DNA from: Pseudonocardia sp. 73-21
Lineage (GTDB): Bacteria > Actinomycetota > Actinomycetes > Mycobacteriales > Pseudonocardiaceae
Assembly: GCF_001899645.1 (NCBI RefSeq)
Contig: NZ_MKVV01000093.1
Span: 1-64,000 of the forward strand
Length of the DNA stretch: 64,000 nt
Reading direction: 5' to 3'
Every line of letters starts with the position of its first letter. The first letter of the stretch is position 1. The position numbers were made by a program, and so were the translations under genes. Below the pieces are notes generated by a model. The model made no database searches, was not told where the DNA came from, and saw only the letters and a list, made by a program, of their open reading frames with translations. Positions 46,221-55,274 of the stretch are shown here, in pieces.

Positions 46221-46401
46221 CCGGCCTGGCCCCCGCCATACCCTCACCCCCGGCGCCGCCGCCCTGCTCACCTACGCCTGGCACGCGTTCCCGGAGAGCG
46301 CGGTGGTGCCGGTGCCGACCTCGGTCGACCTGGCGGGGAACGCGGTGTTCGCGGCGGCGACACCGCGCACGGCGCGGGAGCAGATCACAGCCCGGACGTG
46401 A
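46221..46401 (+). pseudogene. Possible C-terminal gene remnant
   Basis: An open stretch with no start codon reads [20 protein letters not shown] and [20 protein letters not shown] before TGA 46399-46401. It looks like protein sequence rather than a shadow of anything else, but I do not recognise it. The remaining bases to 46477 hold only the promoter region of the methyltransferase. Confidence 0.25.
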
Positions 46402-46477
46402 CGTTGCGACGCCCGGGAGCGAGTACAGGTCATGGAGTGCACCCGTCCGGGTGCCGCCCGCGAACGGGGGAGCCCAG

Positions 46478-47755
46478 GTGACGGCAGGTACAGCCATCAG
46501 CAGCCACGATCTGTCGACGCCCGCGCCGACCCTGCAGTGCCGCCTCTGCGGATCGTCGGAGCTGCGGAGCTTCCTCGACCTCGGCGCCACCCCGCCGTGC
46601 GAGCTGTTCCTCACCGCCGAGGCGGCGGAGGGGCCCGAGGCGACGTTCCCGCTGCACGTCCGCGTGTGCGACACCTGCCTGCTCGTGCAGCTCCCTCCGC
46701 TGATCACACCGGAGGAGACGTTCACCGAATACGCCTACTTCTCCTCGTTCTCCACGTCGTGGGTCGGGCACGCGCGGCGGTTCGTCGACGCGTCCGTGGA
46801 GCGGCTCGGGCTCGGCGCCGACTCGTTCGTCGTCGAGGTGGCCAGCAACGACGGCTACCTGCTCCAGCACGTGGTCGAGCGCGGCATCCGCTGCCTGGGG
46901 GTCGAACCGTCGGTCAACGTGGGTGAGGCCGCCCGGGAGAAGGGCGTGCCGACGCTCACCGCGTTCCTCACCCCGGAGACGGGCGCGCAGGTGCGCGCCG
47001 AGCACGGCGCCGCCGACCTCGTCTGCCTCAACAACGTCTACGCCCACATCCCGGACGTGGTCGGGTTCACGAAGGGCCTGCGGGCGATGGTGGCCGACGA
47101 CGGGTGGGTGTCCATCGAGGTGCAGCACCTGCTGACGCTCGTGGAGCGCACCCAGTTCGACACCGTCTACCACGAGCACTTCCAGTACTACACGCTGCTC
47201 ACCGGGCAGCGGGCGCTCGCGTCCGGCGGCCTGACGCTGGTCGACGTCGAGCTGCTCGACACCCACGGCGGCTCGCTGCGCATGTGGGCCCGGCCGTCGG
47301 AGGTCGCCGGCGATCCCTCCGCGCGGGTGCGCGAGGTGCTCGCGGCCGAGGAGGCCGCCGGGCTGCACACGGCCGCGGGCCACGACGGCTTCGCGGAGGC
47401 GGTCTCCCGCGTCCGCGACGACCTGGTCGCCTTCCTCATCGAGGCGCGACGGGCGGGGAAGACGGTGGTCGGCTACGGGGCGCCGGGCAAGGGCAACACG
47501 CTGCTCAACTACTGCGGCATCCGCCCCGACCTGCTCGCCTACACCGTGGACCGCAACCCCTACAAGCACGGCCGGTTCACCCCGGGCACCCGCATCCCCG
47601 TCCTGCCCCCGGAGCAGATCGCCGCCGACCGTCCCGACTACGTGCTGATCCTGCCGTGGAACCTGCGTGACGAGCTGCTGGAGCAGCTGGCCTACGTGCA
47701 CGACTGGGGCGGGAAGCTCGTCCTGCCCATCCCCACCCTCGAGATCGTCGGCTGA
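46478..47755 (+). CDS. NDP-sugar C-methyltransferase-like SAM enzyme
   Basis: 425 residues from GTG 46478, chosen for GGGGGAG 6 nt upstream. An N-terminal zinc-binding part has CRLCG and CDTC (Methyltransf_13), the SAM domain has [20 protein letters not shown] and [13 protein letters not shown] (the His-Glu-His-Tyr active-site segment of this family), and the C-terminal Methyltransf_14 domain has [20 protein letters not shown]. Family members methylate C-3 of 4-keto-6-deoxy NDP-sugars. It is followed 13 bp later by a sugar epimerase, so the pair makes or edits an activated sugar. Confidence 0.9.
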   Translation: MTAGTAISSHDLSTPAPTLQCRLCGSSELRSFLDLGATPPCELFLTAEAAEGPEATFPLHVRVCDTCLLVQLPPLITPEETFTEYAYFSSFSTSWVGHARRFVDASVERLGLGADSFVVEVASNDGYLLQHVVERGIRCLGVEPSVNVGEAAREKGVPTLTAFLTPETGAQVRAEHGAADLVCLNNVYAHIPDVVGFTKGLRAMVADDGWVSIEVQHLLTLVERTQFDTVYHEHFQYYTLLTGQRALASGGLTLVDVELLDTHGGSLRMWARPSEVAGDPSARVREVLAAEEAAGLHTAAGHDGFAEAVSRVRDDLVAFLIEARRAGKTVVGYGAPGKGNTLLNYCGIRPDLLAYTVDRNPYKHGRFTPGTRIPVLPPEQIAADRPDYVLILPWNLRDELLEQLAYVHDWGGKLVLPIPTLEIVG

Positions 47756-47768
47756 GAAGGACCTCATC

Positions 47769-48794
47769 GTGCGCGTACTGCTGACCGGCCACCAGGGCTA
47801 CCTGGGCACCGTCATGGCCCCCCTGCTCGCCGCGGCCGGACACGAGGTCACCGGCCTCGACAGCGGCCTGTTCGCCGACTGCGTCCTCGGCGGGCTCGAC
47901 GCCCCCGACGTGCCCGGCCTGACCACGGACCTGCGTGACGTCACGGTCGACCAGCTCCGCGGGTTCGACGCCGTGGTCCACATGGCCGCGCTGTCGAACG
48001 ACCCGCTGGGCTCGCTGGCCCCGGAGATCACCTTCGACATCAACCACCACGCGTCCACCCGGCTCGCGCGGCTGGCCAAGGAGGCGGGCGTCGCCCGCTT
48101 CGCCTACGCGTCGACGTGCTCGGTGTACGGCGCCCAGTCCGGCGACGACCTCGTGGCCGAGGACGCGCCGCTCAAGCCCGTCACGCCGTACGCGATCTCC
48201 AAGGTCCGGGTGGAGGACGACCTCGCCGACCTCGCCGACGCCGACTTCGTCCCGTTCTCGCTGCGCAACGCCACCGCGTTCGGGTTCTCACCGCGGCTGC
48301 GGGCCGACATCGTGCTCAACAACCTCGTCGGCCGGGCCCTGCTCACCGGGCGGGTCACGGTCCTGTCCGACGGCACGCCGTGGCGTCCCCTCGCCCACGC
48401 CGAGGACATCGCCGGGGCCGTTATCGCCGGTCTGGCCGCGCCCGGCGACGTGGTTCGGGCGCGGGCCTTCAACGTCGGCACCGAGAAGAACAACCGGACC
48501 GTGGCCGAGATCGCCGAGGCCGTGGTCCAGGCCGTCCCGGGATCGGTCCTCGAGATCACGGGCGAGGCCGGCAACGACCCGCGGTCCTACCGCGTGGACT
48601 TCTCGCGGGCCCGCAAGGAGCTCGACTTCGAGGCCGGCTGGACGATCGCCGACGGGGCGGCGCAGCTCGCCCGGGAGTACCGGGCTCGGGGGCTGACGCA
48701 GGAGGCGTTCGACAACCGCTTCACCCGGCTGGCCGTCCTGAACCGCCGCCAGGCCGAGGGCGAGCTGGACGGCAGCATGCGGGTGATCGGCTGA
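47769..48794 (+). CDS. NAD-dependent sugar epimerase/dehydratase (SDR)
   Basis: 341 residues from GTG 47769 with AGAAGGA upstream. Extended-SDR signature: RVLLTGHQGYLGTVMAPLLA cofactor loop, MAALSNDPLG, and active site STCSVYG with YAISK (Tyr-x-x-x-Lys). The C-terminal half binds the nucleotide sugar (FNVGTEKNNRTVAEIAEAVV). It acts on an NDP-hexose, as an epimerase, 4-dehydratase or 4-ketoreductase; the precise step is not readable. Operon with the upstream methyltransferase. Confidence 0.9.
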   Translation: MRVLLTGHQGYLGTVMAPLLAAAGHEVTGLDSGLFADCVLGGLDAPDVPGLTTDLRDVTVDQLRGFDAVVHMAALSNDPLGSLAPEITFDINHHASTRLARLAKEAGVARFAYASTCSVYGAQSGDDLVAEDAPLKPVTPYAISKVRVEDDLADLADADFVPFSLRNATAFGFSPRLRADIVLNNLVGRALLTGRVTVLSDGTPWRPLAHAEDIAGAVIAGLAAPGDVVRARAFNVGTEKNNRTVAEIAEAVVQAVPGSVLEITGEAGNDPRSYRVDFSRARKELDFEAGWTIADGAAQLAREYRARGLTQEAFDNRFTRLAVLNRRQAEGELDGSMRVIG

Positions 48795-48946
48795 GCGGGG
48801 CCTGCGCCTGCGCACCGACCGTTGGGCGCACCGATCCGGACGATCACGCCGCATCGGTACGACCACCGGGTGAGACCCGCGACGGCGGGCAACCGGCAGG
48901 CGCACCATCGGGGGACGAGAGCCCACCACGCAGAGAGGCGTCACCA

Positions 48947-49381
48947 ATGAAGATCGCCGACATCCTGGCCGGAAAGGGGTCCACGGTGCACTCCGTGCGC
49001 CCGTGGACCACCGTCGCCGCCGTCGTGGACCGGCTCGGCCAGGAGGGCGTCGGAGCCCTCCTGGTCCGGGACCTCGACGGCGCCATCTGCGGCATCGTCT
49101 CCGAGCGTGACGTGGTGCTGGCCCTGCGCGTCCACGGCGCAGCGGTGCTCACCATGGACGTCACGAAGGTCATGACCCGGCACGTGCGCACGTGCCGGCC
49201 CGACGAGAGCGTGGCCCACGCGATGGCGCAGATGACGGTGGGCCGCTACCGCCACCTGCCCGTGCTCGACCGCGGTGAGCTCGTCGGGCTCGTGAGCATC
49301 GGCGACCTGGTCAAGCACCGCCTCCACGAGATGGAGCTGGAGACGGGCATGCTGCGCGACCTGGCCATCGCGCGCTCCTGA
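48947..49381 (+). CDS. Stand-alone CBS-domain pair protein
   Basis: 144 residues from ATG 48947. Two CBS motifs: IADILAGKGSTVHSVRPWTT with IVSERDVVLALRVHG, and TKVMTRHVRTCRPDESVAHA with RHLPVLDRGELVGLVSIGDL. Such pairs bind adenine nucleotides and sense energy state. In actinobacteria they resemble HRP1-like dormancy proteins, though no regulator is adjacent. Convergent with the Rv2466c homologue (9-bp gap). Confidence 0.9.
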   Translation: MKIADILAGKGSTVHSVRPWTTVAAVVDRLGQEGVGALLVRDLDGAICGIVSERDVVLALRVHGAAVLTMDVTKVMTRHVRTCRPDESVAHAMAQMTVGRYRHLPVLDRGELVGLVSIGDLVKHRLHEMELETGMLRDLAIARS

Positions 49382-49390
49382 GCCGGCGGC

Positions 49391-50005
49391 TCAGTCGAAC
49401 TTCAGGTCCCCGGTGCGGGTGCGCTTGAGCTCGAAGAAGTCGGGGTAGCCGGCGAGCAGGCGACTGCCGTCGAAGACCTTCCCGGCGTCCTCCCCCTTGG
49501 GGATGGTGCTCAGCACCGGGCCGAAGAACGCGACGCCGTCGATGTGGATGGTGGGGGTGCCCACGTCCATCCCGACCGGGTCCATGCCGCGGTGGTGGCT
49601 GGCCTTGAGCTCCTCGTCGAAGTCGGTGCTGGTGGCGGCGTCGGCCAGCGACTCGGGCAGCCCCACCTCGGCCAGCGACTCCTTGACCACCACGTCGAAG
49701 TCCTTGTTGCCCTGGTTGTGGATCCGGGTGCCCATCGCCGTGTAGAGCGGCAGCAGCACGTCCGGGCCCTTCTCCTTCGCCGCGGCGATGGCCACGCGGA
49801 CCGGGCCCCAGGCCTTCTTCATCAGCTCGGCGTACTCGGCGGGGAGGTCGCGGCCCTCGTTGAGGACAGCGAGGCTCATCACGTGCCAGTCGACGTCGAC
49901 GTCGCGCACCTTCTCGACCTCGAGCATCCAGCGGGAGGTGATCCAGGCGAAGGGACACAGCGGGTCGAACCAGAAGTCGACGTGGGTCTTCTCGGAGCTC
50001 GTCAT
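49391..50005 (-). CDS. Mycothiol-dependent nitroreductase-like DsbA-fold protein (Rv2466c homologue)
   Basis: 204 residues. Sequence from memory of Rv2466c matches throughout: [76 protein letters not shown] and [15 protein letters not shown]. The thioredoxin-fold motif CPWC of the mycobacterial enzyme is CPFA here, so the second cysteine is missing. A monothiol mechanism with mycothiol would still be possible. Divergent from pepN as in mycobacteria, which supports orthology. Confidence 0.9.
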   Translation of the reverse strand: MTSSEKTHVDFWFDPLCPFAWITSRWMLEVEKVRDVDVDWHVMSLAVLNEGRDLPAEYAELMKKAWGPVRVAIAAAKEKGPDVLLPLYTAMGTRIHNQGNKDFDVVVKESLAEVGLPESLADAATSTDFDEELKASHHRGMDPVGMDVGTPTIHIDGVAFFGPVLSTIPKGEDAGKVFDGSRLLAGYPDFFELKRTRTGDLKFD

Positions 50006-50109
50006 GACACTGAGAACCGAGCGGCCCCCCGACGTGTTCCCTTCTCACGCGCACCGTGCATCCCATCGTGGTTGGATCGGGAACCTCTACGACGAAGGGT
50101 TTCTCTCGC

Positions 50110-52689
50110 ATGGCCCCGCCCAACCTGACCCGCACCGACGCCGAGAAGCGGGCCTCGCTGCTGCAGGTCTCCGACTACGTCGTGGACCTCGACCTCACCG
50201 ACGGTGGGGGCAAGCCGGGGGAGGCCACGTTCGCCTCCACCGCGGTCGTCACCTTCACGTGCAACGCCCCGGGCAGCGACAGCTGGATCGACTTCGTCGG
50301 GGCCCAGGTCGCCTCCGCCACGCTCAACGGCGTCGAGCTCGGCGTCTCCGGCTACCGCGAGGACGACGGCATCGCGCTGCCCTCGCTCGCCGCGGAGAAC
50401 GAGCTGCGCGTGGTGGCCACCGGCCGCTACATGAACACCGGTGAGGGCCTGCACCGCTTCGTCGACCCGGTCGACGGCGCCGTGTACCTGTACTCCCAGT
50501 TCGAGACGGCCGACGCCAAGCGCCTCTTCGCGTGCTTCGACCAGCCCGACCTCAAGGCCCGCTACCGGCTGACGGTCACCGCCCCGGCCGACTGGACCGT
50601 CGTGTCCAACGCCGCCATCGAGAACAGCACCGAGGGTCCGGGCGGCTCGCAGACCCACCACTTCGCCACCAGCGAGGTCTTCTCCACCTACCTCGTGGCG
50701 CTGGTCGCGGGCCCGTACGCCTCGTGGCAGGACGAGTACACCGACGAGGGCGGCACCATCCCGCTCGGGATCTTCTGCCGCGCCTCGCTGGCCCCGCACA
50801 TGGACCACGAGCGGCTGTTCACCGAGACCAAGCAGGGCTTCGGCTTCTACCACCGCAACTTCGGCGTGCGGTACCCGTTCGGCAAGTACGACCAGCTCTT
50901 CGTTCCCGAGTTCAACGCGGGCGCGATGGAGAACGTCGGCGCCGTGACGTTCCTCGAGGACTACGTCTTCCGCTCCCGCGTCACCCGCTCGCTCTACGAG
51001 CGCCGCGCCGAGACCGTGCTGCACGAGATGGCGCACATGTGGTTCGGCGACCTCGTCACCATGCGGTGGTGGGACGACCTGTGGCTCAACGAGTCGTTCG
51101 CGACGTGGGCCAGCGTCATCTGCCAGGCCGAGGCCACGGAGTACAAGGAAGCCTGGACGACGTTCGCGAACGTCGAGAAGAGCTGGGCATACCGCCAGGA
51201 CCAGCTCCCGTCCACGCACCCGATCGCGGCCGACATCCCGGACCTGCAGGCCGTGGAGGTCAACTTCGACGGCATCACCTACGCCAAGGGCGCGAGCGTG
51301 CTCAAGCAGCTCGTGGCCTACGTGGGGCTGGACGCGTTCCTGGCCGGGCTGCGCAGCTACTTCACCGCGCACGCCTGGGGCAACGCCACGTTCTCCGACC
51401 TGCTCGGGGCGCTGGAGAAGTCCTCGGGCCGCGACCTGTCGGGCTGGGGCGCGCAGTGGCTCAAGACCACCGGCCTCAACCTGCTGCGCCCGTCGTTCGA
51501 GGTGGACGCGAACGGCGCCTTCACCCGCTTCGACGTCGTGCAGGGCGGCGCGCGGCCCGGTGCCGGTGAGCTGCGCACGCACCGCATCGCGGTCGGCGTC
51601 TACGACGACGTGGACGGCAAGATCGTGCGGACGCACCGCGTCGAGGTCGACGTCGAGGGCGAGCGCACGGCCGTCCCGGAGCTGGTCGGCGTGCCGCAGG
51701 GCACGCTCGTGCTGGTCAACGACGACGACCTCACCTACTGCGCGCTGCGCCTGGACGCCGGCTCGCTCACCACGCTCATCGACCGCATCGGCGACATCGC
51801 CGAGCCGCTGCCGCGCACGCTGTGCTGGTCGGCGGCCTGGGAGATGACGCGCGAGGCCGAGCTCAAGGCCCGGGACTTCGCCACGCTCGTGGCCGGCGGC
51901 TTCGGCGCCGAGTCCGAGATCGGCGTCGTGCAGCGGCTGCTGCTGCAGGCCCAGACGGCCATCGCCTCCTACGCCGACGACCAGTGGGCCGCGGAGAAGG
52001 GCTGGCCGCTGCTGACCGACCAGCTCCGCTTCCGCCTCGACACGGCTCCTGCCGGCTCCGACGCGCAGCTCGCGGTGGTCAACTCGCTGACGGGCAGCGT
52101 GCTGCCGACGCCGGTGCTGGAGCGGTTCAAGGTCTGGCTGCTCGACCCCGGTCTCGGTGGCGGGGAGGTCCCGGAGGGGCTGACGATCGACACCGACCTG
52201 CGCTGGCGGCTGCTGCACGCGCTCGTCGCACACGGCGCCGCGTCGGAGACCCAGATCGACGAGGAGCTCCAGCGCGACCCCACCTCCACCGGCCAGCGGA
52301 TGGCCGAGCGCGCCCGCGCGCTCATCCCCACCGCCGAGGCCAAGGAGACGGCCTGGATGCGCGCCGTGCACGACGACGACATCCCCAACGCCGTGCAGGA
52401 GTCGATCATCTCCGGCTTCGCCCACCCGGCGCAGCGCGGCCTGCTCGGCGGCTACGTCGAGCGCTACTTCGCCGAGGTGGCCGAGGTGTGGGAGCGGCGC
52501 ACGAGCGAGCGGGCGCAGTCCGTGGTGATCGGGCTGTTCCCGTCGCACGCGGTGGAGAAGTCCACCGTCGACGCCGCCGACGCCTGGCTGGCCGACGAGT
52601 CGCACCCGCCGGCGCTGCGCCGGCTGGTCACCGAGGGCCGGGCCGGGATCGTCCGGGCCCTCGCGGCCCGGGAGTTCGACCGCTCCTGA
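50110..52689 (+). CDS. pepN: Aminopeptidase N (M1 family)
   Basis: 859 residues from MAPPNLTRTDAEKRASLLQV; the GTG 54 nt upstream is less likely. M1 motifs: NAGAMENVG exopeptidase loop (about 270) and HEMAHMWFGDLV zinc site (about 304) with the third ligand Glu in LNESFATW. The C-terminal ERAP1-like helical domain is complete, and the length equals that of mycobacterial PepN. Cleaves N-terminal residues from peptides in the cytosol. Immediately downstream is a strong hairpin, then an IS remnant. Confidence 0.96.
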   Translation: MAPPNLTRTDAEKRASLLQVSDYVVDLDLTDGGGKPGEATFASTAVVTFTCNAPGSDSWIDFVGAQVASATLNGVELGVSGYREDDGIALPSLAAENELRVVATGRYMNTGEGLHRFVDPVDGAVYLYSQFETADAKRLFACFDQPDLKARYRLTVTAPADWTVVSNAAIENSTEGPGGSQTHHFATSEVFSTYLVALVAGPYASWQDEYTDEGGTIPLGIFCRASLAPHMDHERLFTETKQGFGFYHRNFGVRYPFGKYDQLFVPEFNAGAMENVGAVTFLEDYVFRSRVTRSLYERRAETVLHEMAHMWFGDLVTMRWWDDLWLNESFATWASVICQAEATEYKEAWTTFANVEKSWAYRQDQLPSTHPIAADIPDLQAVEVNFDGITYAKGASVLKQLVAYVGLDAFLAGLRSYFTAHAWGNATFSDLLGALEKSSGRDLSGWGAQWLKTTGLNLLRPSFEVDANGAFTRFDVVQGGARPGAGELRTHRIAVGVYDDVDGKIVRTHRVEVDVEGERTAVPELVGVPQGTLVLVNDDDLTYCALRLDAGSLTTLIDRIGDIAEPLPRTLCWSAAWEMTREAELKARDFATLVAGGFGAESEIGVVQRLLLQAQTAIASYADDQWAAEKGWPLLTDQLRFRLDTAPAGSDAQLAVVNSLTGSVLPTPVLERFKVWLLDPGLGGGEVPEGLTIDTDLRWRLLHALVAHGAASETQIDEELQRDPTSTGQRMAERARALIPTAEAKETAWMRAVHDDDIPNAVQESIISGFAHPAQRGLLGGYVERYFAEVAEVWERRTSERAQSVVIGLFPSHAVEKSTVDAADAWLADESHPPALRRLVTEGRAGIVRALAAREFDRS

Positions 52690-52693
52690 CCGT

Positions 52694-52723
52694 GGAGCGG
52701 GGTGGGTGCCACCACCCCGCTCC
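52694..52723 (+). terminator. pepN terminator
   Basis: Perfect 12-bp stem GGAGCGGGGTGG / CCACCCCGCTCC, loop 6 nt, 5 bp past the pepN stop. Confidence 0.88.
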
Positions 52724-52730
52724 CGGTGTT

Positions 52731-53103
52731 CCTAGCAGTACTTTGTTAGGTGTGTCGCTCCCGCTGATCCGGTGGCTCGTGTGATCTTGTTTGGGTCGTG
52801 ACGCCGGAGGAGATGAGCCAGGTCAGGCTGCGGTTGGAGGCGTTTGCCGCGGAGATGCTCGGCGGGCTGGCCCGGTCGGATCAGCGGGCGAAGGGCGCGT
52901 TGTACCTGCGTGGGCTGTTGCTGGATGGCAAGCGGAAGTCGAGCAGCCGATGGCCGCGCGGCTGGTGTCGAGCACCAGCAGTTGCAGCAGTTCGTCACGT
53001 CCTCGACCTGGGACTACGGCGAGGTCCGCGGGCGGGTGGCCCGGTGGGCGCAGGAGTTCATCGACCCGCGCGCCTACGTCATCGACGACACCGGGTTCCC
53101 GAA
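52731..53103 (+). mobile_element. IS701-family transposase remnant, 5' part
   Basis: A left end may be marked by the imperfect dyad CCTAGCA...TGTTAGG (52731-52750). From GTG 52798 one frame gives RSDQRAKGALYLRGLLLDGK; the second frame continues as HQQLQQFVTSSTWDYGEVRG and AYVIDDTGFPKG, the conserved N-terminal part of IS701 (DDE superfamily) transposases. There is a frameshift near 52940 and everything after TGFPKG is missing, joined directly to the truncated membrane-protein gene at about 53103. No right end is seen, so the element cannot move. Confidence 0.85.
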
Positions 53104-53279
53104 GGGTCGGCGAAGGGCAGTTCCAGCATCGGCGTGCGCTGGCCGGCGGCCAGGCTGGCCCCCACCACCACCATGTAGACGGCACAGGCCGAGGTGGCGA
53201 CGTAGGCGAGGCGACGCACCCTTCTGCTCCGACGACGCGTCCCGTCGACGAAGACCGGGCTCGTTGCGACGTCGTTCAT
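53079..53279 (-). pseudogene. Small membrane protein truncated by the IS remnant
   Basis: ATG 53279 overlaps the upstream GH18-gene stop (ATGA). The product has VRRLAYVATSACAVYMVVVG as one helix, then ASLAAGQRTPMLELPFADP, after which codons come from the IS end (SGTRCRR, stop). The original C-terminal part is lost. Translational coupling shows it belonged to the GH18-lipoprotein operon. Confidence 0.7.
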
Positions 53280-54319
53280 GATCCATCCTGTGTGTGCTGG
53301 TGCGCAGCCGGGGCGCGGACGGCGTCCCGGACGGTCTCGGTGAAGGCGAACGGGGCCTGCTCGACCCCGCTGCAGTCGAAGGTCGCGGCGGCGGCGCCGG
53401 GGCAGTTCCCGTTGTCGCGCGCCAGGGACCAGAAGCGGACGTCGCGCAGCCCGCGTGCGGACGCCGCGGCCGCCACGGCGCGGGCGTCGGCGAGCGTCGT
53501 GACCGGGCCGGTGTCGGTGCGCCCGATCATCAGGGTGATGCCGAGCGACGGGGCGACCCCGGACGGGCCCGGCGCGGGCCGGAGGGCACGGAGCTGGCCC
53601 GACGTGGCGTCGACGGCGTCGGTCATCGCCCGGGCCCAGCTGTCGCGGAACGGGAAGTTCATGACCATCGCGTTGACGCCGAACCGCAGCCCGGCGGCGT
53701 CGGCGGCGCGCACGAGGTCCAGCGCCGGTGCCTCCAGCCCGGCCTGCGGCCCCGTGACCCGCAGCGTCAGCGTGATGTCGGTGCCGCGTGCGTCCTGCAG
53801 CCGCCGCAGCGACTGCACGACGGTGCCGGTGGGGATGCTCGCCTCGACGTCCACGTCGAGGTGGGTCGAGCCGGTGGCGTCGAGCAGCGCCCCGTACGCG
53901 GCCGCCGGCTCCCCGGACGTCGCGCAGGTGGTCTCCAGGTAGGGACCGTCCGCTCCGCCGGTGGCCACGGCGACCCGGCCGCCGCGGCCGCGCAGCGCGT
54001 CGATCTCCGCGAGCAGCCCGGGATCCGTCAGCGACCGCGTCCCTCCCCACGACGGCGTGCAGGCCCCGTCGGTGGCGAGAGCGAAGGCCAGGACCACGTC
54101 GGTGACACCGGTGGCCCGGGCCATCTCGACGAGCGGGGTGGGCCCCAGCGAGACGTCGACGTACGGCACGACCGCCGTGGTGGACGGGGCGGCAGCGGGA
54201 GCGGTCGCGTCCCCGCCCGGCCGCCCGGCGCAGCCCGCCGAGATCAGGAGCCCCAGCGCCGCCACGAGGGCACCGGGACGTGCGGGGGGCCGCCGTCGTC
54301 CCGGCCGGGCGCGCATCAT
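53276..54319 (-). CDS. GH18-like chitinase-fold lipoprotein
   Basis: 347 residues. A positively charged start, hydrophobic stretch and lipobox LISAGCAG (Cys about 30) indicate a lipoprotein. The TIM-barrel motifs of GH18 follow: PYVDVSLGPTPLVEMARATG, GRVAVATGGADGPYLE and THLDVDVEAS, a D-x-D-x-E active-site line, then FGVNAMVMNFPFRDSW. Members hydrolyse chitin-like or related beta-linked polymers; many actinobacterial copies bind rather than cut. It headed an operon whose second gene is now truncated by IS701. Confidence 0.85.
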   Translation of the reverse strand: MMRARPGRRRPPARPGALVAALGLLISAGCAGRPGGDATAPAAAPSTTAVVPYVDVSLGPTPLVEMARATGVTDVVLAFALATDGACTPSWGGTRSLTDPGLLAEIDALRGRGGRVAVATGGADGPYLETTCATSGEPAAAYGALLDATGSTHLDVDVEASIPTGTVVQSLRRLQDARGTDITLTLRVTGPQAGLEAPALDLVRAADAAGLRFGVNAMVMNFPFRDSWARAMTDAVDATSGQLRALRPAPGPSGVAPSLGITLMIGRTDTGPVTTLADARAVAAAASARGLRDVRFWSLARDNGNCPGAAAATFDCSGVEQAPFAFTETVRDAVRAPAAHQHTQDGS

Positions 54320-54504
54320 CGCGTGGACTCCATCGTCAGGTCCGAATGGTCGCGGCGCGCTCCGTCATCCGGGCGCCGTACCCGAGCCTTCGGGAAGGGT
54401 CTCCGGCGCGTTACCGACAGAACGGACAGAACGGGCGCCGCCATCAGTTGTGACGATCGCCGATCGACGACGCTGCCCGGCGCCGGCTCGCGGTACTGGC
54501 GATC

Positions 54505-54885
54505 GTGGGGCCCGGGGTCACGGGCGTGGCCACCACGCTGCTCAAGCCCGCGCTCGGGCGCACCATCGGTCAGGGCTACGCGTTCCCCAGCGGCCACACC
54601 GGCGGCGCCACGGCGCTCGGACTGGTGGCCGCGTTGCTGCTGGTCAGCCTGGTGCGGCCGGGCCGCGCGGGCGGGCTGACGATGCTGGCCGTCGGCGCAT
54701 CGGTGGCCGGCGGATGCGTGGGCGCGGCCATGGTGGCCGCCGACGCCCACTACCCCACCGACATCGTCGGCGGCTACTGCACCGCCGTGGTGGTCGTGCT
54801 GGGCGGTGCGCTGGTGCTGGACGCCCTCAGCTGGCGAGGCCGATCCGGCGTGCGGCGCGGCGGAGCGGACCGCCCACGGGCCTGA
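54505..54885 (+). CDS. PAP2-family phosphatase, N-terminally short
   Basis: 126 residues from GTG 54505; the frame is open upstream (RRRLAVLAIVG) only to a TGA near 54447 with no good start. PAP2 motifs: KPALGRTIGQGYAFPSGHTG (motif 1 and PSGH) and AADAHYPTDIVGGY (motif 3 His and Asp; the usual SR before it reads AM). The N-terminal helices seen in the family (about 60-80 residues) are missing. Either a shortened undecaprenyl-pyrophosphatase-like enzyme or a decaying gene. Overlaps the convergent Cys-rich gene by 59 bp. Confidence 0.65.
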   Translation: MGPGVTGVATTLLKPALGRTIGQGYAFPSGHTGGATALGLVAALLLVSLVRPGRAGGLTMLAVGASVAGGCVGAAMVAADAHYPTDIVGGYCTAVVVVLGGALVLDALSWRGRSGVRRGGADRPRA

Positions 54886-55150
54886 AGTCGGCGCAGCCCT
54901 CGGCGCCACAGGCGCCGCAGTCGTGGCCGGGCCGGTAGTGGTCGTGGGCGGCGCGGGGGTGCCCGCACGTGCACGGCTCGACGACGGTGGGCGGCGGCGT
55001 GGACGGGCGGTGGTCGTCGGGTCGGCGCTGGGCCGGGACGAGCGCGTCGACGTCCGGGAGGGCCGGCAGGCCGGTGGGCGGGGTCAGGACGGCCGAACCC
55101 GGCGAGGTCGGCCTGCCCCTCCGGGGCGTGCCTGGAACCGACTCCCCCAT
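54827..55150 (-). CDS. Small Cys/His-rich protein with zinc-ribbon-like tail
   Basis: 107 residues from ATG 55150 with AAGGAGA upstream. A disordered Pro-rich first half (TPPTGLPALPDVDALVPAQR) is followed by CTCGHPRAAHDHYRPGHDCG and ACGAEGCADF, six Cys with His, likely one or two zinc sites. I do not recognise a named family. The next 124 bp upstream hold its promoter and lie between it and the kinase gene end. Confidence 0.7.
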   Translation of the reverse strand: MGESVPGTPRRGRPTSPGSAVLTPPTGLPALPDVDALVPAQRRPDDHRPSTPPPTVVEPCTCGHPRAAHDHYRPGHDCGACGAEGCADFRPVGGPLRRAARRIGLAS

Positions 55151-55274
55151 GTGGGTCTCCTTGCCGTTCGATCCATCCGGTGGCTCCCGGGAGCCGATGG
55201 TGCACACTATGCGACAAGATCCCCGCCTGGGAATCACCAACCTTGATGAAAGTCGACAGGACGGCGACGTTCCG

